Shown here one piece after another: positions 33,868 through 41,816 of a stretch of 64,000 bases of DNA; positions within the stretch are counted from its first letter, which is position 1, and each line of letters starts with the position of its first letter. The notes beneath the pieces were generated by a model, which had not been told where the DNA came from, ran no database searches, and was given only the letters and a program-made list of their open reading frames with translations. The DNA is from JAIFWN01 sp040389345. GTDB taxonomy: Bacteria; Patescibacteriota; Minisyncoccia; Phycocordibacterales; Zambryskibacteraceae. The stretch is taken from contig JAZKAE010000009.1 of the NCBI GenBank assembly GCA_040389345.1, forward strand, positions 4,322-68,321. The letters are read 5' to 3'. The position numbers and the translations under genes were made by a program.

Positions 33868-34182
33868 ATGGCTACTACTAAAGAAAAACGAGACAGAAAC
33901 CACAAAAAGATACGCTCAACCGTATCCGGTACATCTTTGCGCCCTCGCCTTTGTGTTTTCAAGTCAAACACCGCTCTCTACGCACAGATCATCGATGACA
34001 CGAAGGGGGTCACTCTCGCCCAAGCTACAGGGACCGATGCAAAGAAGGTAGGAGCCGAGATCGCCAAAGGGGCAATGTCTAAAAAGATCGAAGCTGTTGT
34101 GTTTGATCGAGGCGGATATATATATACAGGCAAAGTAAAAGCTCTTGCAGACAGCGCGCGAGAAGCCGGACTTAAATTCTAA
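33868..34182 (+). CDS. rplR: 50S ribosomal protein L18
   Basis: The 104-residue 5S rRNA-binding protein shows RDRNHKKIRSTVSGTSLRPRLCVFKSN and AVVFDRGGYIYTGKVKALADSAREAGLKF. It is slightly shorter than the usual 115-120 residues, with the loss at the basic N-terminus. Confidence 0.95.
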   Translation: MATTKEKRDRNHKKIRSTVSGTSLRPRLCVFKSNTALYAQIIDDTKGVTLAQATGTDAKKVGAEIAKGAMSKKIEAVVFDRGGYIYTGKVKALADSAREAGLKF

Positions 34183-34186
34183 AACA

Positions 34187-34831
34187 ATGGACGAAACACC
34201 AATTACAACCGAATCAGCAGTTATCGATGCTCCCATTGAAGTAACAGTTCCTTCTGCTGCAGCACCAGTCGCCCCAGAGTTTGACCGTTCCCGCGGACGA
34301 GGTGGAGACCGAGGCGATCGAGGAAGAGGAGGCAAGGGAGGTCAGCGTGGCCGAGGTCCTCGCCGAGATACTCGCCAGAAGCCAGAGTTCGATCAAAAGA
34401 TCGTGAGCCTCCGTCGCGTGACCAGAGTGACCTCTGGAGGACGCAGGTTTGCATTCTCTGTCTGCGTGGTCGCAGGCAACCGAAAGGGGATGGTAGGAGT
34501 CGGACAAGGCAAGGCGACGGACACTCCTCTTGCGATCGAGAAGGCCTTTAGAGATGCCAAGAAGAACATGATCAAAGTGAACACGACTGCGAACATGTCG
34601 ATTCCTCACGAGATCGAAGCCAAGTATGCAGCTTCACGAGTGAAGATCATGCCGGCGCCGGGCAAGGGAATGCTTGCTGGATCAAGCATCCGAACAGTTC
34701 TTGAGCTCGCGGGCATCAAGGAAGTGTCTTCAAAGCTCTTGTCGCGCTCAAAGAACAGCATCAACAATGCATACGTCGCGATCGAAGCATTGCGTTCGCT
34801 CGAACACACGAAGATAAGGCCTTCAAAATAG
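34187..34831 (+). CDS. rpsE: 30S ribosomal protein S5 with acidic and RGG-rich N-terminal extension
   Basis: The 214-residue protein has an added N-terminus of about 65 residues: first acidic and Ala/Pro-rich (DETPITTESAVIDAPIEV), then a low-complexity Arg/Gly/Asp stretch (RGRGGDRGDRGRGGKGG). The normal S5 core begins near FDQKIVSLRRVTRVTSGGRRF and ends in the second domain. Normal S5 has about 165 residues. RGG-type tails bind RNA in other proteins; a role here is not known. No rpmD follows. Confidence 0.95.
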   Translation: MDETPITTESAVIDAPIEVTVPSAAAPVAPEFDRSRGRGGDRGDRGRGGKGGQRGRGPRRDTRQKPEFDQKIVSLRRVTRVTSGGRRFAFSVCVVAGNRKGMVGVGQGKATDTPLAIEKAFRDAKKNMIKVNTTANMSIPHEIEAKYAASRVKIMPAPGKGMLAGSSIRTVLELAGIKEVSSKLLSRSKNSINNAYVAIEALRSLEHTKIRPSK

Positions 34832-34858
34832 TTCGATCATCTCACTATAAATAATTTT

Positions 34859-35140
34859 ATGCAGTCTCACACACTTAAAGCCAGAACCAAGCGCGTCACT
34901 TCTCAGCAAGTTGGACGCGGCGGTACTCGAGGCAAGACCTCGGGCAAGGGAACTAAAGGGCAGAACGCTCGTGCTGGACGCAAAAAGCGCCCAGAGCTCA
35001 GAGATTTCATCAAGCGTTTTCCAAAACTTCGCGGACGAGGAGTAAACTCGTTCAAGTCTCGAGAAGTAAAGCTCGTCGGCCAAGAACTTCAGGCTCACCT
35101 TGCAGAAAAGCGCGCAAAGAAAGCCGCTCCTAAAGCCTAA
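34859..35140 (+). CDS. rplO: 50S ribosomal protein L15, short form
   Basis: The 93-residue protein keeps the N-terminal half of L15 (VGRGGTRGKTSGKGTKGQNARAG, then FPKLRGRGVNSFKS) but stops where the C-terminal globular part, usually about 50 further residues, should begin. The end is a Lys/Ala tail. The reading frame is clean and secY begins 6 bp later, so this is not a frameshift. L30, which neighbours L15 in the usual operon, is also missing. Confidence 0.93.
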   Translation: MQSHTLKARTKRVTSQQVGRGGTRGKTSGKGTKGQNARAGRKKRPELRDFIKRFPKLRGRGVNSFKSREVKLVGQELQAHLAEKRAKKAAPKA

Positions 35141-35145
35141 CTACT

Positions 35146-36420
35146 ATGAAGGCATTTTTTGAAAAACTCCGCCTCGTCTTCTCAGACGCTACATTGCGCA
35201 GCAGGATATTGTTCACCCTCGGACTTCTGGTCGCGACGAGGATCCTTGCGGTCATCCCGATCCCTGGCATCGATGCTGCCCGACTCCAGTCGCTCTTTAA
35301 TGGCAGCCAGTTCCTCTCACTTTTGAACATCTTCTCAGGAGGCGGCCTTTCGACCCTCTCTATAGTCATGCTTGGAGTCGGTCCATTCATCACCGCTTCT
35401 ATCATTATGCAGCTTCTGACCTTCATGGTCCCAAAGATGAAGGCCATGTATCAGGATGAAGGCGATGCGGGCAGACGCCGATTTGCACAGTACTCACGCC
35501 TTCTCTCTGTCCCCCTGGCGGTCCTTCAGGCATTCTCATTCATCGTCCTCTTCCAGAGGCAGGGCGTGCTTCCTCATCTTTCATTCTCAGCCTTCGCTCT
35601 TGATATTCTCGTCGTTGTAGCGGGTTCGATGCTCCTTGTCTGGATCGGAGAGCTTATCAGCGAGTTTGGAGCAGGGAACGGGGTATCCCTTATCATCTTT
35701 GCGGGTATCGTCTCTCGACTTCCTGCGACCATCGCCCAGCTCCAGATCACCTTTACTCCGGCCCTTCTCCCGGTCTATATCGTCGGCGTCGTGGTCACAC
35801 TTATTGTGATCTTTGGAGTTGTCTACATCACCGAAGCTGAACGCCCTATTCCCATCACTTATGCCAAGCAGGCACGTGGTGGTGCCTCCTCGACCGGCGG
35901 AGTGTCTACGTACCTTCCGCTTCGCGTAAACCAGGCTGGCGTCATCCCGATCATCTTCGCCCTTTCCATCCTCTTGTTCCCTCAGATGATCCTTCAGTTC
36001 TTGGTCAATTCTTCGGTCGCCTCGGTCAAGAGCATCTCGGCGACACTCCTTGCCCTCCTTGCAAACCAGTGGTTCTACGGTATCGCTTACTTCCTCCTCG
36101 TGTTCCTCTTTACCTACTTCTACACCGCAGTCACTTTCGACCCTGATCAGATCTCGACGAATCTGCAGAAGTCTGGAGCATTTATCCCAGGTGTTCGTCC
36201 AGGCGCACCGACCGCAGACTACATCTCTCGAATCCTCACTCGCCTTACGCTCGTCGGAGCGCTCTTCCTCGGGCTCATCGCAGTCCTTCCGCTCATCCTC
36301 CGCGCCGTTACAGGTATCCAATCACTCGCGATCGGAGGCACCGCACTCCTCATCGTCGTGTCAGTAGTGATCGACCTTGTGAAGAAAGTCGACGCTCAAG
36401 TTTCTGCAAAGGAATATTAA
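35146..36420 (+). CDS. secY: Protein translocase subunit SecY
   Basis: The 424-residue membrane protein has ten predicted helices. Visible are VIPIPGIDAARL near the N-terminus, the plug region LNIFSGGGLSTLSIVMLGVGPFITASIIMQLL, IGELISEFGAGNGVSLIIFAGIV, the loop YAKQARGGASSTGGVSTYLPLRVNQAGVIPIIFA and the C-terminal PGVRPGAPT region. It forms the membrane channel for Sec export. Confidence 0.97.
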   Translation: MKAFFEKLRLVFSDATLRSRILFTLGLLVATRILAVIPIPGIDAARLQSLFNGSQFLSLLNIFSGGGLSTLSIVMLGVGPFITASIIMQLLTFMVPKMKAMYQDEGDAGRRRFAQYSRLLSVPLAVLQAFSFIVLFQRQGVLPHLSFSAFALDILVVVAGSMLLVWIGELISEFGAGNGVSLIIFAGIVSRLPATIAQLQITFTPALLPVYIVGVVVTLIVIFGVVYITEAERPIPITYAKQARGGASSTGGVSTYLPLRVNQAGVIPIIFALSILLFPQMILQFLVNSSVASVKSISATLLALLANQWFYGIAYFLLVFLFTYFYTAVTFDPDQISTNLQKSGAFIPGVRPGAPTADYISRILTRLTLVGALFLGLIAVLPLILRAVTGIQSLAIGGTALLIVVSVVIDLVKKVDAQVSAKEY

Positions 36421-36422
36421 GG

Positions 36423-36428
36423 TACAAT
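36423..36428 (+). promoter_or_regulatory. -10 element of adk, leaderless spacing
   Basis: TACAAT ends six bases before the GTG start codon at 36435, supporting the GTG as the true start. Confidence 0.6.
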
Positions 36429-36434
36429 TGTGTA

Positions 36435-37040
36435 GTGGAACTCACTACTATTATCCTCATCGGTAGGTCAGGCTCAGGTAAGGGCACACAAGCCACGCTC
36501 ATTCGAAATCGCATCAATCTCCTCGATCGCGAAAAGCGCCAGATCCTCTACGTCGAGACTGGAGACAAATTCAGGACCTTTATCAGAGGGAAGTCCTTCT
36601 CTGCGCACCTTTCCAAAGAGATCTATGATCAAGGTACGCTTCAGCCGGCGTTCCTCGCGGGCCTTATGTGGGGAGATGTGCTCCTCGAAGAGCTTGAGGA
36701 TAATATGCATCTTATGTTTGATGGGGCCCCTCGTTCGCGTCCAGAGGCCGAGATGCTCGATACGGCGATCAGATTCTACAAGAGAACCCGCCCTGTGGTC
36801 ATCAACATAAATGTTGGGAGAAAATGGTCCGAGGCCAGGCTCCTGGCGCGAGGCCGGATGGATGATACGACTCTGGCCAAGATCAACAAGCGGCTTGATT
36901 GGTTTGAGAAGGATGTGGTGCCAGCCATCGAATGGTACAAGACAAACCCCGACTACACGTACATCGAGGTGAACGGCGAACAGCCGATCGAGAAGGTGCA
37001 TAGTGATATCATCGCTCTCTACGATTATGATAAAAATTAA
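36435..37040 (+). CDS. adk: Adenylate kinase-like nucleoside monophosphate kinase
   Basis: The 201-residue protein starts at GTG and shows the P-loop GRSGSGKGTQ, a TGDKFRTF NMP-binding segment, DGAPRSRPEAEML (in place of DGFPR) and the Arg-rich LLARGRMDDTTLAKINKRLDWF. The lid is of the short type, without zinc cysteines. It is diverged from classical Adk, so exact substrate preference is uncertain. Its end overlaps map by 14 bp. Confidence 0.85.
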   Translation: MELTTIILIGRSGSGKGTQATLIRNRINLLDREKRQILYVETGDKFRTFIRGKSFSAHLSKEIYDQGTLQPAFLAGLMWGDVLLEELEDNMHLMFDGAPRSRPEAEMLDTAIRFYKRTRPVVININVGRKWSEARLLARGRMDDTTLAKINKRLDWFEKDVVPAIEWYKTNPDYTYIEVNGEQPIEKVHSDIIALYDYDKN

Positions 37041-37782
37041 AACAACAGAAGACATAGAGATCCTTCGCGAGGGCGGCAAGCGCCACTCGGAAATTCTTCG
37101 TGCGCTATCGGAGATGGTAGAGCCCGGGATGTCGACTCTTATCCTCGAAGAAGAAGCGGCTCGACTTGTTCGAGAAGGAGGGGATAAACCAGCTCATCTC
37201 GGATATCGACCAGAAGGCGCACCACGCCCTTTTCCTGCGGTATTGTGCGTCTCTATAAATGATGAGATCGTTCATGGGATCCCGAATGAAGTACCCAAAG
37301 TATTGAAGCAAGGAGATGTGATCACGATCGATCTTTCGATCATTCATAAAGGTATGTTCACCGATTCAGCAGTGACTGTCGGCGTGGGGGCGATAGATGA
37401 TGAAGCAAGAGAGCTTTTGAATGTCACACAATCTGCCCTTCAGGCGGGCATCAATGCAGCACAGCCGGGAAATCATATAGGAGACATCGGCGAAGCGATC
37501 ACTGATATGGTTAAGGCATCCAAGTTCTCTCTGGCCGAAGATCTCGTCGGGCACGGCGTCGGGTATGCTCTTCACGAAGATCCGTATGTCCCAAATTTTG
37601 GAAAAGCAGGGAAGGGAGAAAAGCTCGTGCCGGGGATGGTCATCGCTATAGAGCCTATGGTGAATGCCGGCAAGCCGGGCATCAAGATCACTCAGGATGG
37701 ATATACCATAAAGACCAAAGACGGCTCCAGGAGTGCCCATTTTGAACATACAGTGGCCATCACAGAGGACGGAAATATCGTT
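37027..37782 (+). CDS. map: Methionine aminopeptidase type I, cut at the C-terminus by a gap
   Basis: About 252 residues are visible before the N run. Metal and active-site residues can be read: His in NDEIVHGIPNE, Asp in TIDLSIIHKGMFTDSA, His in GYALHEDPYVPN, Glu in AIEPMV and FEHTVAITEDGNIV near the end. Type I length is about 250, so only a few residues are missing. Start 37027 overlaps adk. The enzyme removes N-terminal Met from new proteins. Confidence 0.95.
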
Positions 37783-37882
37783 NNNNNNNNNNNNNNNNNN
37801 NNNNNNNNNNNNNNNNNNNNNNNNNNNNNNNNNNNNNNNNNNNNNNNNNNNNNNNNNNNNNNNNNNNNNNNNNNNNNNNNNN
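37783..37882. other. Assembly gap (100 N) between map and ndk
   Basis: A run of exactly 100 N, a standard filler length. Only the last residues of map and the first 10-15 residues of ndk are missing, so the real gap is probably short. Confidence 0.95.
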
Positions 37883-38431
37883 CAGCGCGGACTCGTAGGA
37901 GAGATCATCAGTCGAATAGAGAGGACAGGTCTTAAGATAGTCGCCCTCAAGATGTGGGTGCCTACCAGAGAGAAGGCTGATGAACACTACGGCAAGGACG
38001 ATGCGTGGTGTGAAGAAAAAGGAGCCAAGCTTGTAGATATGCTTAAGGCCAAGGGAGACACCCCAGACAAATCAGCTTTGGAGTATGGTCGGGGTATCAT
38101 CGAAGCTCTACTTTCATACTTCACCATGGGTCCTGTGGTTGGGTTCGTTGTTGAGGGGAATAAGGCAGTCGATATAGTGAAAAAAATAGTCGGAGGCACC
38201 GAGCCTACTACCTCAGACGTAGGCACCATCCGAGGAGATTTCACTCTTGATTCATATGATATGGCGAACGTTGATGGTCGAGCGGTTAGAAACCTGATCC
38301 ACTGTTCAGATAAGCCCAGTGAAGCCGAGCGCGAGATCAAGATCTGGTGGAAGCCTGAAGAGCTCATCGGATATACTTCGATCCAGGAGAAGATACTCTA
38401 CGATGTGAACATTGACGGCATTCTCGAATAA
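37883..38431 (+). CDS. ndk: Nucleoside diphosphate kinase, N-terminus in gap
   Basis: The visible 182 residues begin at QRGLVGEIISRIERTGLKIVALKM, just after the usual KPDGV motif. The catalytic His lies in NLIHCSDKPSEAEREI, preceded by GTIRGDF. An insertion of about 30 residues (DDAWCEEKGAKLVDMLKAKG) makes it longer than the usual 140-150 residues, a form also seen in archaea and CPR bacteria. It keeps nucleoside triphosphate pools balanced. Confidence 0.92.
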   Translation, partial: QRGLVGEIISRIERTGLKIVALKMWVPTREKADEHYGKDDAWCEEKGAKLVDMLKAKGDTPDKSALEYGRGIIEALLSYFTMGPVVGFVVEGNKAVDIVKKIVGGTEPTTSDVGTIRGDFTLDSYDMANVDGRAVRNLIHCSDKPSEAEREIKIWWKPEELIGYTSIQEKILYDVNIDGILE

Positions 38432-38496
38432 TTTCCTACTCTGTTATCCCGAGGTTTGGGACTTCACAACTCAGATTGTCGCGATATAATTCTATT

Positions 38497-38622
38497 AGGG
38501 CTATTTAAGGTATTATCTAGCAAACATTTTTCAGGGAGTCTTATATCATGTGAGGTCTTGGTCTCACATTGCGGGCACCCACCTAGTTGTAAAACTAGGG
38601 TATACCGAAATAGCCCTACTAA
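38497..38622 (+). ncRNA. ssrS: 6S-like structured RNA candidate
   Basis: TATAAT at 38485-38490 precedes a segment whose ends pair perfectly: TAGGGCTATTT (38496-38506) with AAATAGCCCTA (38608-38618). Between them are an ATGTGAG/CTCACAT hairpin (38548-38569), the sequence GGGCACCCACCT (38573-38584) and a CCTAGTT/AACTAGG hairpin. A long closed stem, an open centre and an apical hairpin fit 6S RNA, the RNA polymerase regulator; GGGCACCCACC is a segment I associate with 6S RNAs. The region has no ORF of note. The identity is a proposal; a structured RNA is well supported. Confidence 0.65.
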
Positions 38623-38623
38623 A

Positions 38624-38650
38624 CGTCCTGACCTCGGTCGGGATTTTTAG
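38624..38650 (+). terminator. Terminator of the structured RNA
   Basis: TCCTGAC and GTCGGGA with a CTCG loop, followed by TTTTT (38644-38648). Confidence 0.85.
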
Positions 38651-38669
38651 TATCTGTTATAATACACAC

Positions 38670-39062
38670 ATGAAGTCCAAATTTCTTTTTTTATCGCTTG
38701 GGATCTTTTTTATAATGGGGCTCCTTCATCTGGCGGGGAGCTATCTGTATCTGTATTGGACCGCATGGTGGTTCGATAATCTAGTCCACTTTACCGGAGG
38801 AGTTGGGGTTGGGTTCTTCATTGTCTGGTTCTTCCTTTTTTCTGGATTAGTATGGAAAGACGTCCCTACGCGGAACAAGATATTCGTCACTTCACTTTCT
38901 CTTACACTCCTTGTGGGGCTCGGTTGGGAATTGTTCGAATATGTGAACGGACTTACTCAGTCCACCGAAAGCTACGCGCTTGATACGGTTCACGACCTTT
39001 TAGCAGATACACTTGGCGGAGCGATCGCTGGATTCATAGCTGGACTTAAATCTCATGCCTAA
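38670..39062 (+). CDS. DUF2238-like membrane protein
   Basis: The 130-residue protein has four membrane helices. WFDNLVHFTGGVGVGFF and WELFEYVNGL, then ALDTVHDLLADTLGGAIAG, are conserved in the DUF2238/YjdF-like family; the Asp, His and Glu residues near the membrane face could bind a metal. Function is unknown. TATAAT (38658-38663) ends six bases before the ATG. The 3-prime end overlaps the next gene by 8 bp. Confidence 0.75.
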   Translation: MKSKFLFLSLGIFFIMGLLHLAGSYLYLYWTAWWFDNLVHFTGGVGVGFFIVWFFLFSGLVWKDVPTRNKIFVTSLSLTLLVGLGWELFEYVNGLTQSTESYALDTVHDLLADTLGGAIAGFIAGLKSHA

Positions 39063-40419
39063 GCCCGCCCTCACATGCTACGGAGGGGTAGGAGCTGTCA
39101 CCGGAGCAAATTTTTTATTGGAAACAGGAACAAAGAAGTGCTTGATCGACTGCGGACTTCTCCAAGGGGTGCACGGAGCAGATGAAGTGAACGCTTCCCA
39201 GTTTGATTATGATCCTGCTTCGATCGACCTTCTGTTTATCACTCACGCGCACATCGACCACATAGGCAAGATCCCGAAGCTCGTGAAGGATGGATTTAAG
39301 GGCATTATCTATTCGACCCCAGAGACCAAGGCGATCGCCGAGCTTATGCTCATGGATACCGCAAAGATCACAGAAGGTAATGCACATATGCGAGGCACTC
39401 TCCCTCTCTATACAGCACATGATGTTGATCGCACCATGCACATGTGGCGCCCGATCGAATATCATGCAAAGCAGGAAATGGGAGAATTCTCGGTGGAGCT
39501 TTTTGATGCAGGACACATCCTCGGGTCGGCGATGTACAAGTTCACATTCCCAAGCGGCAAGTCGATGCTTTTTACCGGAGATCTGGGCAACTCTCCTTCG
39601 GCACTTCTGCGCGATACAGAAAATGTTTCTGGCCTCGATTATCTTCTTATGGATTCGGTCTATGGAGACAGAAACCATGAGGACAAAGCGATCAGAGACG
39701 AGAAGTTCAAGGAAGCGATCAAGCGAGTGATCGAGCAGAAAGGTACACTTCTTATCCCTGTGTTTTCTTTGGAGCGAACCCAAGTGATCCTGTATGCCTT
39801 AAACGAGCTCTTTGAATCAAAGGTTGTCCCTACTGTTCCCGTATTTCTTGATTCGCCGCTTGCGATCAAGGTCACTGAAATATATGAGCGCATCAGCAAA
39901 GAGTACAAGCCATCGGTTCAAGCAGATATCAAAGGCGGGGATGATATTTTTAAATTCCCAAAGCTCCGTTCGATCGCTCAAGCGCGCGAGTCTCATGAGA
40001 TCGTGAGAGTTCCCGGACCCAAGATAATCATGGCAGGCTCCGGCATGTCTACCGCAGGCCGAATTGTGAATCATGAGATGACCTTTCTTCCTGACCCGAA
40101 TGCGACCCTCCTCTTGGTTGGGTATCAAGCTGTGGGCACGCTCGGGCGTACGATCGAAGAAGGAGGCAAAGAGATATTCATAAAGAACGAACGCATTCCG
40201 CTCCGCGCTCATGTGGTGAAGATCAGCGGGTTCAGCGCGCACAAAGATTCAGATGGGCTCGTCGACTTTGTTTCTCATACATCAAAGACTGTGAAGAAGG
40301 TGTTCGTGGCCATGGGGGAGCCGAAAGCTTCGGCCTTTCTCTGTCAGCGCCTGCATGATGAGCTCGGTGTTACTGCGGTCCAGCCGGAGAGAGGGAAGCG
40401 ATACGAATTAGACCTTTAA
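39055..40419 (+). CDS. Metallo-beta-lactamase/beta-CASP RNA exonuclease family
   Basis: The 454-residue protein shows the MBL metal motif THAHIDHIGK, a later DAGHILGSAMY and FTGDLGNS, the beta-CASP Walker-like VYGDRNHED, and the C-terminal RMMBL block with ISGFSAHKDSDGLVDF. This layout (YsgA/CPSF-type, without an extra KH domain) processes or degrades RNA. It is translationally coupled to the DUF2238-like gene and followed by a tiny membrane protein gene. Confidence 0.9.
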   Translation: MPKPALTCYGGVGAVTGANFLLETGTKKCLIDCGLLQGVHGADEVNASQFDYDPASIDLLFITHAHIDHIGKIPKLVKDGFKGIIYSTPETKAIAELMLMDTAKITEGNAHMRGTLPLYTAHDVDRTMHMWRPIEYHAKQEMGEFSVELFDAGHILGSAMYKFTFPSGKSMLFTGDLGNSPSALLRDTENVSGLDYLLMDSVYGDRNHEDKAIRDEKFKEAIKRVIEQKGTLLIPVFSLERTQVILYALNELFESKVVPTVPVFLDSPLAIKVTEIYERISKEYKPSVQADIKGGDDIFKFPKLRSIAQARESHEIVRVPGPKIIMAGSGMSTAGRIVNHEMTFLPDPNATLLLVGYQAVGTLGRTIEEGGKEIFIKNERIPLRAHVVKISGFSAHKDSDGLVDFVSHTSKTVKKVFVAMGEPKASAFLCQRLHDELGVTAVQPERGKRYELDL

Positions 40420-40420
40420 T

Positions 40421-40585
40421 ATGGATACTAAGAAAGCAGTCTGGTTCGGGATGTTCCTTGGTTCAACGGTCGGACAATTCGTCCCAGCACTTTGGGGCGC
40501 AGGGACCTTCTCCTTTTCAAGTGTGTTTACAAGCGCCGCCGGCGCGATCCTCGGGATCTATATAGCATTTAAAATGACACGATGA
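40421..40585 (+). CDS. Tiny two-helix membrane protein
   Basis: This 54-residue frame begins one base after the preceding stop (TAATATGG) and encodes MDTKKAVWFGMFLGSTVGQF, a Phe/Ser linker and a second Gly/Ala-rich helix (SAAGAILGIYIAF). The pattern is typical of small Gly-rich membrane proteins. A terminator overlaps its end. The tight spacing suggests co-expression with the nuclease. Confidence 0.7.
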   Translation: MDTKKAVWFGMFLGSTVGQFVPALWGAGTFSFSSVFTSAAGAILGIYIAFKMTR

Positions 40586-40613
40586 GAAAACACCCGCTTT
40601 CGCGGGATGTTTT
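40586..40613. terminator. Bidirectional terminator
   Basis: ACACCCGC and GCGGGATGT arms with A and T runs on either side, between the tiny membrane gene and convergent rplT. Confidence 0.85.
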
Positions 40614-40956
40614 ATTTTGTTGCGTCGACGATCTTTTTAAATGTTTCTGGGTGGAACTCGGCAAGGTGGGCGAGGATCTTGCGATCAAGGGCGATCTCAG
40701 ACTTCTTGAGAGCAGCGATGAACTTTGAGTATGAGGTACCGAGTTCTTTCAAGCTTGCGCTCATCTTCACGTTCCAGAGGCGTCGAAAGTCTCCCTTCTT
40801 GTCCTTTCGATGAGCGAAGGAATACGTTCCTGCGTGGAAGATCGCTTCGTTGGCCTGTCGTTCTTTGGTTCCGCGTCCGTGTCTGTATCCTTTTACCTTT
40901 CGGAGGATATTTCTTCGGGTTTTGAGGGCATTTACGCCTTTTTTGACTCTGGTCAT
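40612..40956 (-). CDS. rplT: 50S ribosomal protein L20
   Basis: The 114-residue protein shows MTRVKKGVNALKTRRNILRKVKGYRHGRGTKERQANEA and the C-terminal globular part ALKKSEIALDRKILAHLAEFHPETF. It is the last gene of infC-rpmI-rplT. Confidence 0.96.
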   Translation of the reverse strand: MTRVKKGVNALKTRRNILRKVKGYRHGRGTKERQANEAIFHAGTYSFAHRKDKKGDFRRLWNVKMSASLKELGTSYSKFIAALKKSEIALDRKILAHLAEFHPETFKKIVDATK

Positions 40957-40972
40957 GGGATTAGATAATGGA

Positions 40973-41164
40973 TTACATGTTCACGAGGAAGCGGCTTCGC
41001 TCTTTGTTCGACATATGAAATTCGACCTTACCCTTCTTTCCGAGCTTCTGAGCTCGGCGCTCCTTGGAGTTGAAGTGGTTCTGGCCAGTCTGGCGAGCCA
41101 AAATCTTGCCGGTTTTGGTGACCTTGAGGCGCTTGCTATACGATTTGTTGGTCTTCATAGCCAT
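40973..41164 (-). CDS. rpmI: 50S ribosomal protein L35
   Basis: The 63-residue basic protein shows MKTNKSYSKRLKVTKTGKI and HFNSKERRAQKL. Two Met codons (residues 1 and 3) are possible starts. About 98 bp separate it from infC, containing a CCCCG/CGGGG stem, perhaps an L20-responsive leader or a processing site. Confidence 0.93.
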   Translation of the reverse strand: MAMKTNKSYSKRLKVTKTGKILARQTGQNHFNSKERRAQKLGKKGKVEFHMSNKERSRFLVNM

Positions 41165-41262
41165 ATTTTTGGAAGATGCCCTCGTGGGGCTAGGTTGTAT
41201 ATATTACGGATTTAAGGATATTTGTCCAGTTTACCCCGTCTTGGCGGGGCTTATAAGGCTAT

Positions 41263-41769
41263 TTAGGCCTTTTCAACAATGATGGTCATGCCCTTGGGGC
41301 TTTTGACTGCCGGAGCGGCTATCTTGTGAGGTACGGTAAGGAGCTTGAGCACTCGGTCGAATCGTTCTCTGAGGAACTTTTCATCGAGGTATTTGGCCCT
41401 GCCGGGGAGGAAGAGGTCCACTTTCACGCGGTTGCCTTCAGCGAGCCACTCGCTCGTTTTCTTGGCTTTGAGGCCAAGGTCGTTGTCTCCGGTGCCGAGC
41501 TTGATCTGGACAGTCTTTACTTCGACGGAGTGGGACTTGGATTTTGAAAGCTTCTGCTTTTTGTTCTCTTCGTATTGATATTTGCCAAAGTCTGAGATCT
41601 TGGCTACAGGAGGGTTGGCGTTTGGGGAAATTTCGATCAAGTCGAATCCAAGCTCGCTCGCTTTACGGAGAGCCTCCTCAAGGGGGATGACGCCGAAGTT
41701 CTCTCCGGCTGGTCCGATCACGCGTAGTTCGCGGGCGGTAATTCGATGGTTGATGCGGGTCGTCTGCAA
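41263..41769 (-). CDS. infC: Translation initiation factor IF-3, non-ATG start
   Basis: The 168-residue factor shows RINHRITARELRVIGPAGENFGV, the linker YQYEENKKQKLSKSK and the C-terminal KTVQIKLGTGDND with FLPGRA. No ATG is available at the N-terminus; TTG 41769 is the likely start and an in-frame ATA lies four codons earlier. TATACT lies upstream of both on the minus strand. Rare start codons on infC allow IF-3 to control its own synthesis in other bacteria. Confidence 0.92.
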   Translation of the reverse strand: MQTTRINHRITARELRVIGPAGENFGVIPLEEALRKASELGFDLIEISPNANPPVAKISDFGKYQYEENKKQKLSKSKSHSVEVKTVQIKLGTGDNDLGLKAKKTSEWLAEGNRVKVDLFLPGRAKYLDEKFLRERFDRVLKLLTVPHKIAAPAVKSPKGMTIIVEKA

Positions 41770-41804
41770 ATCTTTGTGTATTAGGGGTCAGTATAGCACA
41801 GTGC

Positions 41805-41810
41805 TATACT
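41805..41810 (+). promoter_or_regulatory. -10 element of ccdA, leaderless spacing
   Basis: TATACT with TGC before it ends six bases ahead of ATG 41817. An overlapping palindrome-like segment (AGCACTGTGCT in the divergent reading) also provides the infC -10 on the other strand. Confidence 0.65.
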
Positions 41811-41816
41811 TTCTGC

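Noticed and set aside
35587..36321. Minus-strand open frame of 244 codons
   Set aside because: It is antisense to secY and consists almost only of charged residues, as expected from the complement of codons for membrane helices.
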